This document shows, in pieces, positions 33,356 through 42,404 of a stretch of 64,000 nt of DNA. The stretch is from Brachybacterium huguangmaarense (GTDB taxonomy: Bacteria; Actinomycetota; Actinomycetes; Actinomycetales; Dermabacteraceae). The translations under genes and the position numbers were made by a program. Position 1 is the stretch's first letter; every line of letters begins with the position of its first letter. Under the pieces are notes generated by a model. The model was not told the origin of the DNA and searched no databases. It worked only from the letters and a program-made list of their open reading frames with translations. The stretch spans positions 1,116,001 to 1,180,000 of the forward strand of contig NZ_CP107020.1 in assembly GCF_025725725.1 (NCBI RefSeq). The letters run 5' to 3'.

Positions 33356-35230
33356 ATGACAGCTCTGCTCGTCCCCACCCCGACAGGCTTCGTGCGCGAC
33401 GGCGCGCCCCACCGGATCGTCTCCGGGGCGCTGCACTACTTCCGGGTGCATCCCGAGCTGTGGAAGGACCGGCTGCGGCGTCTCGTGGCGCTCGGCTGCA
33501 ACACCGTCGAGACCTACGTGCCGTGGAACCTGCACGAGCCCGCACCCGGCCGCACCCGCTTCGGCGCGCTGCCCGAGCTGGGCCTGTCGCTCGATCTGGG
33601 GGCGTTCTGCGACCTCGCCGCCGAGGAGGACCTCGACGTCATCGTGCGCCCGGGCCCCTACATCTGCGCCGAATGGGAGGGCGGCGGCCTGCCCGGCTGG
33701 CTCCTGCGGGAGGGTCCGATGCGCCTGCGGTGCATGGACCCCGCCTTCCTCGGCGCCGTCGACGCATGGTTCGACGCGCTCATCCCCGTGATCGTCGCGC
33801 GCCAGGCCTCGCGCGGCGGACGCGTCGTGATGGTGCAGGTCGAGAACGAGTACGGCTCCTACGGCGACGACGCCGAGTACCTCCTGCACCTGCGCGACGG
33901 CCTGCGCGCCCGCGGCATCGAGGAGCTGCTCGTGACCTCCGACGGCCCGGGCCGCCGCTGGCTCGACGCCGGTCGGATCGACGACGTGCTGGCCACCGTC
34001 AACTTCGGCTCGCGCACCGAGGAGGTGCTCGCGATGGCGCGCGAGGAGCTGCCCGCGGCGCCGCTGATGTGCATGGAGTTCTGGAACGGCTGGTTCGACC
34101 ACTGGGGCGAGGAGCACCACGTGCGCGACGCGGCCGACGCCGCGCGCGAGCTCGCGACCATGCTCGACGCGGGCATGAGCGTGAACCTCTACATGGCCCA
34201 CGGCGGCACCAACGTCGGCCTCACGGCCGGCGCCAACACCGAGGGCGGGCTCCTGCAGCCGACCACGACGAGCTACGACTACGACGCGCCGATCGCAGAG
34301 AACGGCGCCCTCACCGAGAAGTTCCACGCCTTCCGCGAGGTCATCGGGCGCCACCGCGAGCTGCCGCCGCTCACGGAGCAGCTCGAGAGCCTCGGCCTCG
34401 AGGCCGAGCCGCCCGTGCAGACCGCGGGCGCCCTCCGCCTCGAGCACGTCGCCTCGCTGCAGGACCTCGCGCGCTGGACCGAGCTCGCGCCGCGTGCGGT
34501 CGCGCCGCCCGCCTTCGAGGACCTCGGCCTCGAACGGGGCATGCTCCTGTACCGCCGCGAGCTCGAGCTCGCGCGCGAGGAGGGCTCGGCCCTGGCCCCG
34601 CTCGAGCTGTACGACCTCCACGACCGCGCCCTCGTGCTCGTTGACGGCACGGTGGCCGGGATCGCCGACGGCACCGGCAACCCGCACGTGCCCGCCGTCG
34701 TGCCCCTCGAGCCTCTCGAGCCTCTCGCCGAGGCGCTCCTGCCCGACGGGGGGAGCCGCCGCGTGCGTCTCGAGATCCTCGTCGAGAGCCTCGGCCGCAC
34801 CAACTTCGGTCCGCTGCTCGGCGAGCGCAAGGGCGTGCTCGGCGGCGTGTGGCGCGACGTGCGCTTCCTCGGCGGCTGGGAGGCCGTGCCGCTCCCGCTC
34901 GAGGAGATGGGCGCCGAGCTCGCCGACCACGCCCGCAGCGCCGCCGCGGAGGGCCCCGCGGCGCTCCCGCTCGTGGTGCTCGCGAGCCTCGAGCGCGAGG
35001 CCGACGAGACGGGCGACGTGCACCTCGACGTGTCGGGCTGCGGGCACGGCGTCGCCTACGTCAACGGCACGTGCGTGGGCCGCTACTGGCGACGCGGCCC
35101 CCAGCAGTCCCTCTACGTGCCCGCCCCGCTGCTGCACGCGGGCAGCAACGAGATCGTGCTCGTCGAGCTCGAGGAACCGCACCCCCGCCTCGCGCTCGCG
35201 GCGGGGCCCCTGTTCGAGGTGATCGCATGA
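33356..35230 (+). CDS. Glycoside hydrolase family 35 beta-galactosidase
   Basis: A 624-residue cytosolic GH35 enzyme expected to cleave terminal beta-galactosides. The N-terminal TIM barrel begins HRIVSGALHYFRVHPE; the GH35 signature is RPGPYICAEWEGGGLPGWL near 100; the acid/base Glu lies in VENEYGSYG near 163 and the nucleophile Glu in MCMEFWNGWFDHWG near 239. Two jelly-roll domains follow. The ATG has a -10-like GACGAT six bases upstream, indicating a leaderless mRNA. The next gene starts inside its stop (ATGA), so the oxidoreductase is coupled to it. Confidence 0.93.
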   Translation: MTALLVPTPTGFVRDGAPHRIVSGALHYFRVHPELWKDRLRRLVALGCNTVETYVPWNLHEPAPGRTRFGALPELGLSLDLGAFCDLAAEEDLDVIVRPGPYICAEWEGGGLPGWLLREGPMRLRCMDPAFLGAVDAWFDALIPVIVARQASRGGRVVMVQVENEYGSYGDDAEYLLHLRDGLRARGIEELLVTSDGPGRRWLDAGRIDDVLATVNFGSRTEEVLAMAREELPAAPLMCMEFWNGWFDHWGEEHHVRDAADAARELATMLDAGMSVNLYMAHGGTNVGLTAGANTEGGLLQPTTTSYDYDAPIAENGALTEKFHAFREVIGRHRELPPLTEQLESLGLEAEPPVQTAGALRLEHVASLQDLARWTELAPRAVAPPAFEDLGLERGMLLYRRELELAREEGSALAPLELYDLHDRALVLVDGTVAGIADGTGNPHVPAVVPLEPLEPLAEALLPDGGSRRVRLEILVESLGRTNFGPLLGERKGVLGGVWRDVRFLGGWEAVPLPLEEMGAELADHARSAAAEGPAALPLVVLASLEREADETGDVHLDVSGCGHGVAYVNGTCVGRYWRRGPQQSLYVPAPLLHAGSNEIVLVELEEPHPRLALAAGPLFEVIA

Positions 35231-36414
35231 CCACGACGCCGCGTCCCGACCTGCGCATCGGCGTCCTCGGCTTCGGCGCGCGCGGCCCCGTGGCCCGGCA
35301 CGCCCACCGTCCGGGCCAGGGATCGGTCGTGACCGTCGTGGCCGAGCCCACCGAGCGCGGCCGTGCCGACGCCCGCGCCGTCCTGGGCGACGCCGTGCGC
35401 ACCGTCGGCGACGTCGACGAGCTGCTCGAGAGCCCCGACGTCGACGCCGTCATGATCCTCGCGCCCGACGACCTCCACGCCCCCCTCGCGTTGCGCACGC
35501 TCGCGCGCGGCCTGCCCACCTTCACGGAGAAGCCCATGGCGATCTCCGTCGAGGACACCGACGCGATGCTCGCGCTCGCACGCGAGCGACGCGCCCGGCT
35601 CTACGTCGGCCACAACATGCGCCACATGCCCGTCGTGCGGCAGCTCAAGGCGATCGTCGACTCCGGCCGGATCGGGGCCGTGCAGGCGATCTGGTGCCGG
35701 CACTTCGTGGGCAACGGCGGCGACTTCTACTTCTAGGACTGGCACGCCGAGCGCGCCCGCTCCACGAGCCTGCTGCTGCAGAAGGGCGCCCACGACATCG
35801 ACGTGATCCACTGGCTCGCGGGCGCCTACACCCGGCGCGTCTCCGGCATCGGCACGCTCGCCGTGTACGGCGACGTCGCCGATCGGCACGACAACTCCGA
35901 GCGGCGCATGCCGGACTGGTTCGACACCGGCACCTGGCCGCCGCGCGCCCAGCGGGAGCTGAACCCCACGGTCGACGTGGAGGACCTCTCGATGCTCCAC
36001 ATGACGCTCGAGGGCGGCATCCTCGCGTCCTACGAGCAGTGCCACTTCACCCCTGACTACTGGCGCAACTACACCGTGATCGGCGACGAGGGCCGGATCG
36101 AGAACATGGGTGACGAGGGCGGCGACCAGATCCACATCTGGACCTCTCGACGCAGCGGGCCCGGGCGTCCCGACGCGGTCGAGGTGATCGATTGGGGCGA
36201 CGGCGGACACGGCGGCGCCGACCCCGGGCTGGTCGCCGAGTTCGTGCGCTTCGCGCGCGAGGGCGGCCGCACCGACGTCTCCGTGATCGCGGCGCGCGAG
36301 GCCGTCGCGACCGGCGTGTACGGCGCCGCCTCGATCCGCAGCGGGGGCGTGCCGTTCGACATCCCGCCCGTGGCCCCCGACCTGCGCGCCTACTTCGACG
36401 ACGGGCAGGCCTGA
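35227..36414 (+). pseudogene. Gfo/Idh/MocA-family oxidoreductase gene interrupted by an in-frame TAG
   Basis: The 396-codon frame has a TAG at 35734-35736 (codon 170) and continues without a shift to 36414. The N-terminal Rossmann fold (IGVLGFGARGPVARHAH), EKPMAI and GHNMRHMPVVRQ precede the stop. Directly after it comes DWHAERARSTSLLLQKGAHD, where relatives I recall read YFKDWHA, so an AAG lysine codon has probably become TAG by one base. The C-terminal domain, including DIDVIHWL and EGGILASYEQCHF, is intact. Without readthrough the product is a 169-residue fragment. It overlaps the GH35 gene by four bases; a role in sugar oxidation is inferred. Confidence 0.87.
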
Positions 36415-36440
36415 GCCGCGCCCGTCCCTACAGTGGGGGC

Positions 36441-37757
36441 ATGACCCCCCGCGAATCCGTCCAGACCCTGCCCGGCCTCACGCTGCGCGACCTCACCCTC
36501 GACGTGCCGCTCGACCGCTCCGATCCCGCGCGCGGCACGATCGAGGTGTTCGCACGCGTCGTCACCGCCCGCGGCGGCGAGGAGCGGCCCTACCTCGTCT
36601 TCCTCCAGGGCGGACCGGGCAGCGAGGCGCCCCGCCCGACCCTCGACCCCGTCTCCCCGCCGTGGCTCGAGCGCGCCCTCGCCGACTACCAGGTCGTCAT
36701 GCTCGACCAGCGCGGCACCGGCCGGTCGACCCCCGTCGGCCTCGACACGCCGCTGCCCGAGGCCTTCACCCCCGGCGACGTCGCCCGGGCGGGCTCCCCG
36801 CGCACGCTCGGCGAGGCGAGCGCCGCCCAGCGCGCGGAGTACCTCACGCACCTGCGCGCCGACGAGATCGTCGAGGACTGCGAGGCCGTGCGCGAGGCCC
36901 TCGGCGCCGAGCGCTGGAGCACGCTGGGCCAGTCCTTCGGCGGCTTCTGCACCCTGCGCTACCTGAGCGTGCACGCCGACTCCCTGCGCGAGACCTACCT
37001 GACCGGCGGGCTGTCCGCCGTGGGGCGCCACGTCGACGACGTCTACGCCGCGACCTGGGAGATCATGATCGCGAAGTCCGAGGGCTACTACCGCCGCTTC
37101 CCCGGGGACCGCGAGCGCATGCGCGAGCTCATGGCCCGCGCCCGCGACGGGGAGATCCTGCTGCCCACGGGCGACCCCGTCTCCGTCGACCGCCTGCGCA
37201 CGCTGGGCCACCGGCTCGGCGCCTCGGGAGGACCCGAGCAGCTGCACTACCTGCTCGAGCTCGACCATCGCGGCCCCGCCTTCCGCCACGACCTCGCCGC
37301 CGCGCTCCCCTTCGCGGGACGCAACCCCCTGTACGCCGTGTTCCACGAGTCCTCGTACGCCGACGGCGGGGTCACCAACTGGTCGGCGGACCGCACGATG
37401 CCCGAACGGGTGCACGAGGACGTGACGCTCCTGGGCGGCGAGCACCTGCACCGCTCCCTGTTCCGCGAGGACCCCGAGCTGCGGCCGTGGGCCGAGACCG
37501 CGGACCTGCTGGCCCAGCACGAGTGGAACACGCTGTACGACGCCGACGCCCTGCGGGCCTCCGACGTGCCTGGCGCGGCCGCCGTGTACGCGGTCGACGC
37601 CTACGTCCCCCTCGAGTTCTCGCTCGAGACCGCCGCCCTGCTGCCACGGCTGCACCCCTGGATCACGAGCCAGTACGAGCACAACGGCCTGCGGGCCGAC
37701 GGTGCGCACGTGATGGACCGTCTGATCGGGCTCGCGACGGGGCGTCTGGCCCTCTGA
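36441..37757 (+). CDS. Alpha/beta-hydrolase, proline iminopeptidase-like (family S33)
   Basis: A 438-residue cytosolic alpha/beta-hydrolase. It has the oxyanion HGGPG-like motif as LQGGPGSE near residue 55, DQRGTGRSTPVG near 92, and the nucleophile elbow GQSFGGFCTLRYL near 159, all as in actinobacterial prolyl aminopeptidases. The catalytic His is probably in the C-terminal NGLRADGAHVMDRL segment. A -10-like TACAGT ends six bases before the ATG with no ribosome site, supporting a leaderless transcript. Substrate is predicted to be N-terminal proline peptides. Confidence 0.87.
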   Translation: MTPRESVQTLPGLTLRDLTLDVPLDRSDPARGTIEVFARVVTARGGEERPYLVFLQGGPGSEAPRPTLDPVSPPWLERALADYQVVMLDQRGTGRSTPVGLDTPLPEAFTPGDVARAGSPRTLGEASAAQRAEYLTHLRADEIVEDCEAVREALGAERWSTLGQSFGGFCTLRYLSVHADSLRETYLTGGLSAVGRHVDDVYAATWEIMIAKSEGYYRRFPGDRERMRELMARARDGEILLPTGDPVSVDRLRTLGHRLGASGGPEQLHYLLELDHRGPAFRHDLAAALPFAGRNPLYAVFHESSYADGGVTNWSADRTMPERVHEDVTLLGGEHLHRSLFREDPELRPWAETADLLAQHEWNTLYDADALRASDVPGAAAVYAVDAYVPLEFSLETAALLPRLHPWITSQYEHNGLRADGAHVMDRLIGLATGRLAL

Positions 37758-38169
37758 CGGCGCGGCGCGCAGAGAACGCGCAGAGAACGCGCAGGGCGCG
37801 GCGCACACAAGAAAAGTGCGCACACAAGAAAAAGTGCGCGCCGCCGATCGGAACCGTTCGCCCCAAGTCCGATCGGCGGCGCGCGAAGTCGCGACTGCTG
37901 GCGGGTTGATCCACCGCGTCAGCGACGACCATGGCGCCGGGATGACCTGCCGGGGACCTCTCGGTTCCGGCCGGCCGCTCCGGGCTGGCATGCACGAGCT
38001 TAGACGGACCTCACCGGATAGCGCAAGCCCAATCTTTCTAAATTCATGGGCGAGGCGTCTGGCCAGGCCGTCGGCGCAGTTCACGCGGGAAAAACCAGCT
38101 CCGCGCCGCCGTTCGCTTATTCGGGGCGAGTGTGCGCCGTGCGGGTCGCATCGGTCGAAGGGTCGGGCC
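37758..38169. other. Intergenic region with repeats and a large palindrome; no gene seen
   Basis: The 412 bases contain direct repeats of GCGCAGAGAAC, two copies of GCGCACACAAGAAAA followed by GTGCGC, and then the palindrome at 37836-37884. From about 38000 to 38045 the sequence is markedly AT-richer than its surroundings (agcccaatctttctaaattc), which could hold the promoter of the aldo/keto reductase gene. No open frame here has a ribosome site or a family match. Confidence 0.65.
37836..37884. terminator. 17-bp perfect inverted repeat, probable terminator
   Basis: Arms 37836-37852 and 37868-37884 (GCGCGCCGCCGATCGGA and its complement) pair perfectly around a 15-base loop. It lies 79 bases after the hydrolase stop and before an unrelated same-strand gene, a terminator position, although a regulator site is possible. 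No T-run follows. Confidence 0.55.
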
Positions 38170-39117
38170 ATGACCACGACCAGCCCTGCCTCTGCCGCCT
38201 CCGCCCCGCGTCGCGGCCTCGGCGGCTTCGAGGTCTCCCCGATCGGGCTGGGCGCGATGCCCGTCTCGTCCGGCCGGGACGTCCTCCCGTCCCGTGACCG
38301 TGCGCTCGCGACCGTCCACGCCGCGCTCGACGCCGGCATCACCCTCATCGACACCGCCGACATCTATGCCCCCGCCTGGGACCAGATGGGACACAACGAG
38401 GAGCTCGTCGCCGAGGCCCTGCGCACCTACTCCGGTGACACGGACGGCGTGGTGGTCGCGACCAAGGGAGGCATCACCCGCTCCGAGGGCGAGACGTGGG
38501 GGCGCGACGGCTCCCTCGACTACCTGCGCGCAGCGCTCGAGAAGTCCCTCGCGCACCTCGGCGTCGACGCCGTCGACCTGTACTACTGGCACCGCCCCGA
38601 CCGCTCGATCCGCTACGCCGAGGGCGTCGAGGCGCTCGCCCACCTGCGCGCGGAGGGCCTGATCCGCGAGATCGGCATCTCCAACGCCAACGTCGAGGAG
38701 ATCGACGTGGCGCTCGACGTGCTCGGGGAGGGCAACCTCGCCGCGGTGCAGAACCAGTTCAGCCCCGTCTACTTCCACACCAGCCGTGAGGAGCTCGACC
38801 ACTGCGCCGCGGCCGACATCGCGTTCGTGCCGTGGAGCCCGCTCGGCGGCATGGGCTCGGGCGACACCGTGGCCCGCCGCTTCCCGGCGATCGCGCGCGT
38901 CGCCGCCGCGCACTCCGTGAGCCCGCAGCAGGTGGTGCTCGCGTGGGAGCTGTCCCTGTCCGAGCGCGTGATCCCGATCCCCGGCGCCTCCCGGCCGGAG
39001 TCGATCACCGACTCGAGCGGGGCGATGACCCTCCAGCTGGGCGACGGCGAACGCGAGTCGCTGCGCTCGATCTTCGGCGAGGAGTCCGAGGACGCCGACG
39101 GGATCCAGTTCGACTGA
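38170..39117 (+). CDS. Aldo/keto reductase
   Basis: A 315-residue NADPH-dependent oxidoreductase with the TIM-barrel AKR fold. Motifs are GLGAMPVSSG near the start, the catalytic Asp in LIDTADIYAP near 57, the catalytic Lys in VVATKGGITRS near 95, His in YYWHRPDRSI near 140, and the C-terminal cofactor loop IPGASRPESI near 277. The substrate aldehyde or ketone is unknown. The upstream frame continues, but the ATG at 38170 begins the conserved part. Convergent with the membrane protein gene, seven bases between stops. Confidence 0.9.
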   Translation: MTTTSPASAASAPRRGLGGFEVSPIGLGAMPVSSGRDVLPSRDRALATVHAALDAGITLIDTADIYAPAWDQMGHNEELVAEALRTYSGDTDGVVVATKGGITRSEGETWGRDGSLDYLRAALEKSLAHLGVDAVDLYYWHRPDRSIRYAEGVEALAHLRAEGLIREIGISNANVEEIDVALDVLGEGNLAAVQNQFSPVYFHTSREELDHCAAADIAFVPWSPLGGMGSGDTVARRFPAIARVAAAHSVSPQQVVLAWELSLSERVIPIPGASRPESITDSSGAMTLQLGDGERESLRSIFGEESEDADGIQFD

Positions 39118-39124
39118 GGACGGC

Positions 39125-39820
39125 TCAGCGCACGGGCCGCGTTCCCGTGCGCCGCAGCCCGAGGACCCCCGCGACCACGAGCTCGGCCACGCGCAGGAGG
39201 CCGCCCGCCCCGGCGAGCGCGACGGCCAGGGCCACGAGCGGCGCCGTGAGGACACCGGGCGCCTCCAGCTGGAGGCAGGCTATGGCCGCGCCGGCGACGA
39301 GCAGCGGCACGAGACCCGCGAGCACCGTCAGGACCAGCACGGCGACCGTGAGCCCGCGCGGCGTCGAGCCCCGCCTCAGCGCACGGGAGGCCAGGATCGT
39401 GACCGCCACGTCCAGCAGCAGGCGCACGAGGAGCAGGACGCCCCACCCGGCCAGACCGGTCTCGACCGTGCGCGCCCACTGCTCGGCGCGGGCCGCGGTC
39501 GCCGCGAAGACGCCCGACTCCGAGGCGCTCACGGCCACGAGCAGCACGCGCCCGCCCGTGATCAGCAGGAACCAGCCGACGGCATGGCTCGCGAGCCCCG
39601 CCAGGGCGGCCGCCGCCGCGACGGCGCCGAGCGCCCGGGGCGGGCGCGCAGACGGCGACGCCGCCGGCCCGGGGGGCCGACGGCGTCGCGGTGCTCCGAT
39701 CCTCGCGGACGGCTCAGCCCTCGGGGCTGTAGCCGGGCCGGGCCCACGGCGGGGCCTGGCCCTGCCCCTGCTGGTCCTGCTGAGCGCGGCGCTCGGCCTC
39801 GCGCGCCGCGGACTCGGCAC
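39125..39820 (-). CDS. Hypothetical integral membrane protein (start uncertain)
   Basis: A protein of up to 231 residues with about four hydrophobic segments in its C-terminal two thirds (ALGAVAAAAALAGLASHAV, GWGVLLLVRLLLDVAVTILA, VLVLTVLAGLVPLLVAGAA, APLVALAVALAGAGGLL). No family is recognised. The only ATG gives a basic Arg/Pro-rich tail of about 65 residues and overlaps the end of the band-7 gene by 107 bases, which is unusual. No ATG or GTG lies between that stop and the first hydrophobic segment; a rarer start codon or the overlap must be accepted. Confidence 0.5.
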   Translation of the reverse strand: MPSPRRARPSAALSRTSRGRARPRRGPGPATAPRAEPSARIGAPRRRRPPGPAASPSARPPRALGAVAAAAALAGLASHAVGWFLLITGGRVLLVAVSASESGVFAATAARAEQWARTVETGLAGWGVLLLVRLLLDVAVTILASRALRRGSTPRGLTVAVLVLTVLAGLVPLLVAGAAIACLQLEAPGVLTAPLVALAVALAGAGGLLRVAELVVAGVLGLRRTGTRPVR

Positions 39821-40838
39821 GGGCCCGATCGGCGGCCTGGCGCCGCTGGGCGTCCTCGCGGCGCCGACGGTCGGCCTCCGCGCGCTCGGTCGCGTCGCCG
39901 ATCTTCTCGGCGTCGTGAGCGGCCTGGCCCTGCAGGATCGCGTTGCGGATCTCGTCGCCCATCGCGCCCACCGTGCCCGGGTTCGAGGGCAGGTAGAGCA
40001 CGTTCGAGCGGCCGTTGCGGGCGATGTCCTGCATCGTGTCGAAGTACTGGGTCATGAGCAGCAGCTGCTCGGCGCTGTTCTCGATGCCGACCTTCTTGAG
40101 CATCTCGTACTGCTCGGCGATGCCCATCGCGATGGCCTTGCGCTGGGCGGCGACGCCCTCGCCCTGGAGCCGCTTGGACTCGGCCTCCGCCTCGGCCTGG
40201 GTGACGCGCTTGATCTTGTCGGCCTCGGCGAGCGACTGCGCGGCGACCCGGTCGCGCTGGGCCGCGTTGATGGAGTTCATCGAGTCGCGCACGCGCGAGT
40301 CCGGCGAGATGTCGGTGACGAGCGTGTTGACGATGTTGAAGCCGAACTCCTGCATGCGCGCCGAGAGGGTGTCCTCGACGTTGCGGGCGATGTCGTCCTT
40401 GGACTCGAACGCCTGGTCGAGGTTCAGGCCAGACAGCGCGCTGCGCACGGTGTCGAACACGTACGAGCGGATCTGCGCCTCGGGGTTGGACAGGCGGTAG
40501 TAGGCATCGACGACCTGCTCCTCCTTGATGACGTACTGCACCGCGACCGGGACCGTCACGAAGACGTTGTCCTTGGTCTTGGACTCGATGTTGACCTCGA
40601 GCTGCTGGATGCGCAGGGAGATCGGGCGAGTGGTGTTGTCGATGAACGGGACCTTCATGTTCAGGCCGGGTCGGGCGACCCGCGCGAACTTGCCAAAGCG
40701 CTCGACGATCACGTTCTCCTGCGTGTGGACGGTGAACATGATGCTCGAACGCAGGCCGCCGAACAGCAGTCCGGCGATGATGGCGATGACGACGATGACG
40801 ATGACGATCACGACGATGGCGACGATCGCACCTTCCAT
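39714..40838 (-). CDS. SPFH/band-7 (stomatin/prohibitin-like) membrane protein
   Basis: A 374-residue protein with one N-terminal membrane helix (AIVAIVVIVIVIVVIAIIAG), an SPFH domain (VHTQENVIVERFGKFARVARPG in two parts through VTDISPDSRVRDSMNSI, about residues 37-200), an Ala/Glu-rich coiled coil typical of the family, and a charged, Gln/Pro-rich tail. Such proteins oligomerise in membrane microdomains and often act with membrane proteases. The ATG at 40836-40838 is chosen because the helix starts there and GAGGGGGAAG lies just upstream. No NfeD-type partner is nearby. Confidence 0.9.
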   Translation of the reverse strand: MEGAIVAIVVIVIVIVVIAIIAGLLFGGLRSSIMFTVHTQENVIVERFGKFARVARPGLNMKVPFIDNTTRPISLRIQQLEVNIESKTKDNVFVTVPVAVQYVIKEEQVVDAYYRLSNPEAQIRSYVFDTVRSALSGLNLDQAFESKDDIARNVEDTLSARMQEFGFNIVNTLVTDISPDSRVRDSMNSINAAQRDRVAAQSLAEADKIKRVTQAEAEAESKRLQGEGVAAQRKAIAMGIAEQYEMLKKVGIENSAEQLLLMTQYFDTMQDIARNGRSNVLYLPSNPGTVGAMGDEIRNAILQGQAAHDAEKIGDATERAEADRRRREDAQRRQAADRARAESAAREAERRAQQDQQGQGQAPPWARPGYSPEG

Positions 40839-40917
40839 GCTTCCCCCTCGGGGTCGGGTGCACGCCCGGCGATCGGTCGATCGCTCCCAGGCTGATGCGG
40901 GACACGTGTGATCCAGG

Positions 40918-42297
40918 CTACCAATCCCGGCGCAGCTCCCAGGCGCCCTCGGCCGGGAAGAACAGCATCGTGGCCATCGGACCCGTGGGGGAGGCGCCCT
41001 GGTCGCGCCGTGCCACGAGCAGCTCGGCGACACATCCGTCGAGGGCGAGCACGAGCTCGTCGCGCTCGCCGTCCACCGGGATCGGGAGGGTGCGCGTGCG
41101 GTCCCCGAACACAGGGCGGCCCGGCTTGGGGCGCCCGTCGTCGGCGAGGGCGGGCAGCGCGCTCTCGGCGCGACGCATCACGAGCGTGTCCTGCGCGGTG
41201 CGCTCGAGGCGCAGCTCGACGCGGTCGGGGGTCGCGAGCTCCCAGGCCGCACCGGCCGGCGGCAGGGGCAGGCGCAGCACGTGCACCGCTCCCGGGTCGA
41301 GCCTCGGTCCCTCGGGCGGGCGCGGCGCGGCGGGCAGCACGGGGATGAGCACGAGGCGCCGCGGGCCGTCGTCGGCCGGCTCGAGCGCCACGGTGCGGGC
41401 GAGGCCCATCGTGCCGCGCCAGGGCCAGGTGGGGGCGTGGCGCGCGTAGTCCCAGTTGCTCGCCCACGGCATCACGAGCGGTGCACCGTCGACGCCCCAG
41501 AAGGACACGGCCGCGTAGTGGTCGGGGCCGTGGTCGAGCGGTTGCGGCGCGTCGGTGGCGGTGAAGGCGGTCCCGTCGAACGTGCCCGGCACGCCCCAGG
41601 TCCCGCTGCCGCCGGCGGGGCCGTGGGGGTTGGTCGAGACGATCAGCAGCCAGGCGCCCTCGGGGTGCGCGGCGTCGAGCGGCACCAGGTCGGGGCACTC
41701 CCAGATCCCGTCGAGCCGATCGTCGCGATAGGTCGAGGCGTGCTCCCAGTGCACGAGGTCGACCGAGGTGTGGAGGAGGACCTCGTGGTCCTGGGCCTCG
41801 ACGGTCACCATGACCCATCTCCCGGTGGGCTCGTGGCGCAGCACCTGGGGGTCGCGGAAGTCGGTCGAGCCGCGGTCCAGCACGGGGTTGCCCACGTACT
41901 TGACCCAGGTGGCGCCGTCGTCGGTCGAGACCGCGAGGTTCTGGACCTGCGGCCCGTGCTGCGCGGGATCGCCCGTCGAGACGTTGCCCGTGTAGATCGC
42001 GACGAGGGGTCCGGGCCCGCCGGCGGGGGCGAGGCCGCTCGTGTTCCGGGAGTCGTGCACGACGCTGCCCGAAAAGATCGCCGTGCCGTCCTCCTCGGGG
42101 ATCGCGACGCCGAGATCGGTCCACGTGAGCAGGTCGTCGCTCACGGCGTGGCGCCAGGACATGTGGCCCCACGCCGAGCCGACGGGGTTGTTCTGGTAGA
42201 AGGCGTGCCAGCGGCCGTCCCGGAGGAACAGCCCGTTGGGGTCGTTCATCCAGGTGTCGACAGGGGTGAGGTGGACGGCGGGACGGGCAGGCGGCAC
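40918..42297 (-). CDS. Glycoside hydrolase family 32 (sucrose/fructan hydrolase)
   Basis: A 459-residue cytosolic beta-fructosidase. The nucleophile Asp lies in the signature TWMNDPNGLF near residue 18, the transition-state-stabilising Asp in DFRDPQVLRH near 150, and the acid/base Glu in WECPDLVPL near 205, all intact. A C-terminal beta-sandwich follows. It would release fructose from sucrose, sucrose-6-phosphate or imported fructo-oligosaccharides. GTG start with AGGAG nine bases upstream. It lies 107 bases after the LacI gene and ends the fructan operon. Confidence 0.92.
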   Translation of the reverse strand: MPPARPAVHLTPVDTWMNDPNGLFLRDGRWHAFYQNNPVGSAWGHMSWRHAVSDDLLTWTDLGVAIPEEDGTAIFSGSVVHDSRNTSGLAPAGGPGPLVAIYTGNVSTGDPAQHGPQVQNLAVSTDDGATWVKYVGNPVLDRGSTDFRDPQVLRHEPTGRWVMVTVEAQDHEVLLHTSVDLVHWEHASTYRDDRLDGIWECPDLVPLDAAHPEGAWLLIVSTNPHGPAGGSGTWGVPGTFDGTAFTATDAPQPLDHGPDHYAAVSFWGVDGAPLVMPWASNWDYARHAPTWPWRGTMGLARTVALEPADDGPRRLVLIPVLPAAPRPPEGPRLDPGAVHVLRLPLPPAGAAWELATPDRVELRLERTAQDTLVMRRAESALPALADDGRPKPGRPVFGDRTRTLPIPVDGERDELVLALDGCVAELLVARRDQGASPTGPMATMLFFPAEGAWELRRDW

Positions 42298-42404
42298 GGG
42301 CGGGCTCTCCTGGGCAGGGGTGGGCGTGGGGCGGTGGTGCTGGGGGACAGGGGCATCCTCCCCCGCGGGGCGTCGGAGCGCGGTCTCGGGAAACGACGGA
42401 GGGC

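Noticed and set aside
35734..35736. Oxidoreductase TAG as a pyrrolysine codon
   Set aside because: The family has no pyrrolysine members and no pyrrolysine biosynthesis genes are visible; lysine AAG to TAG by one base is simpler.
33356..36414. GH35 and oxidoreductase as part of the arginine operon
   Set aside because: Functionally unrelated, and a leaderless-type -10 hexamer immediately before 33356 indicates a separate transcript.
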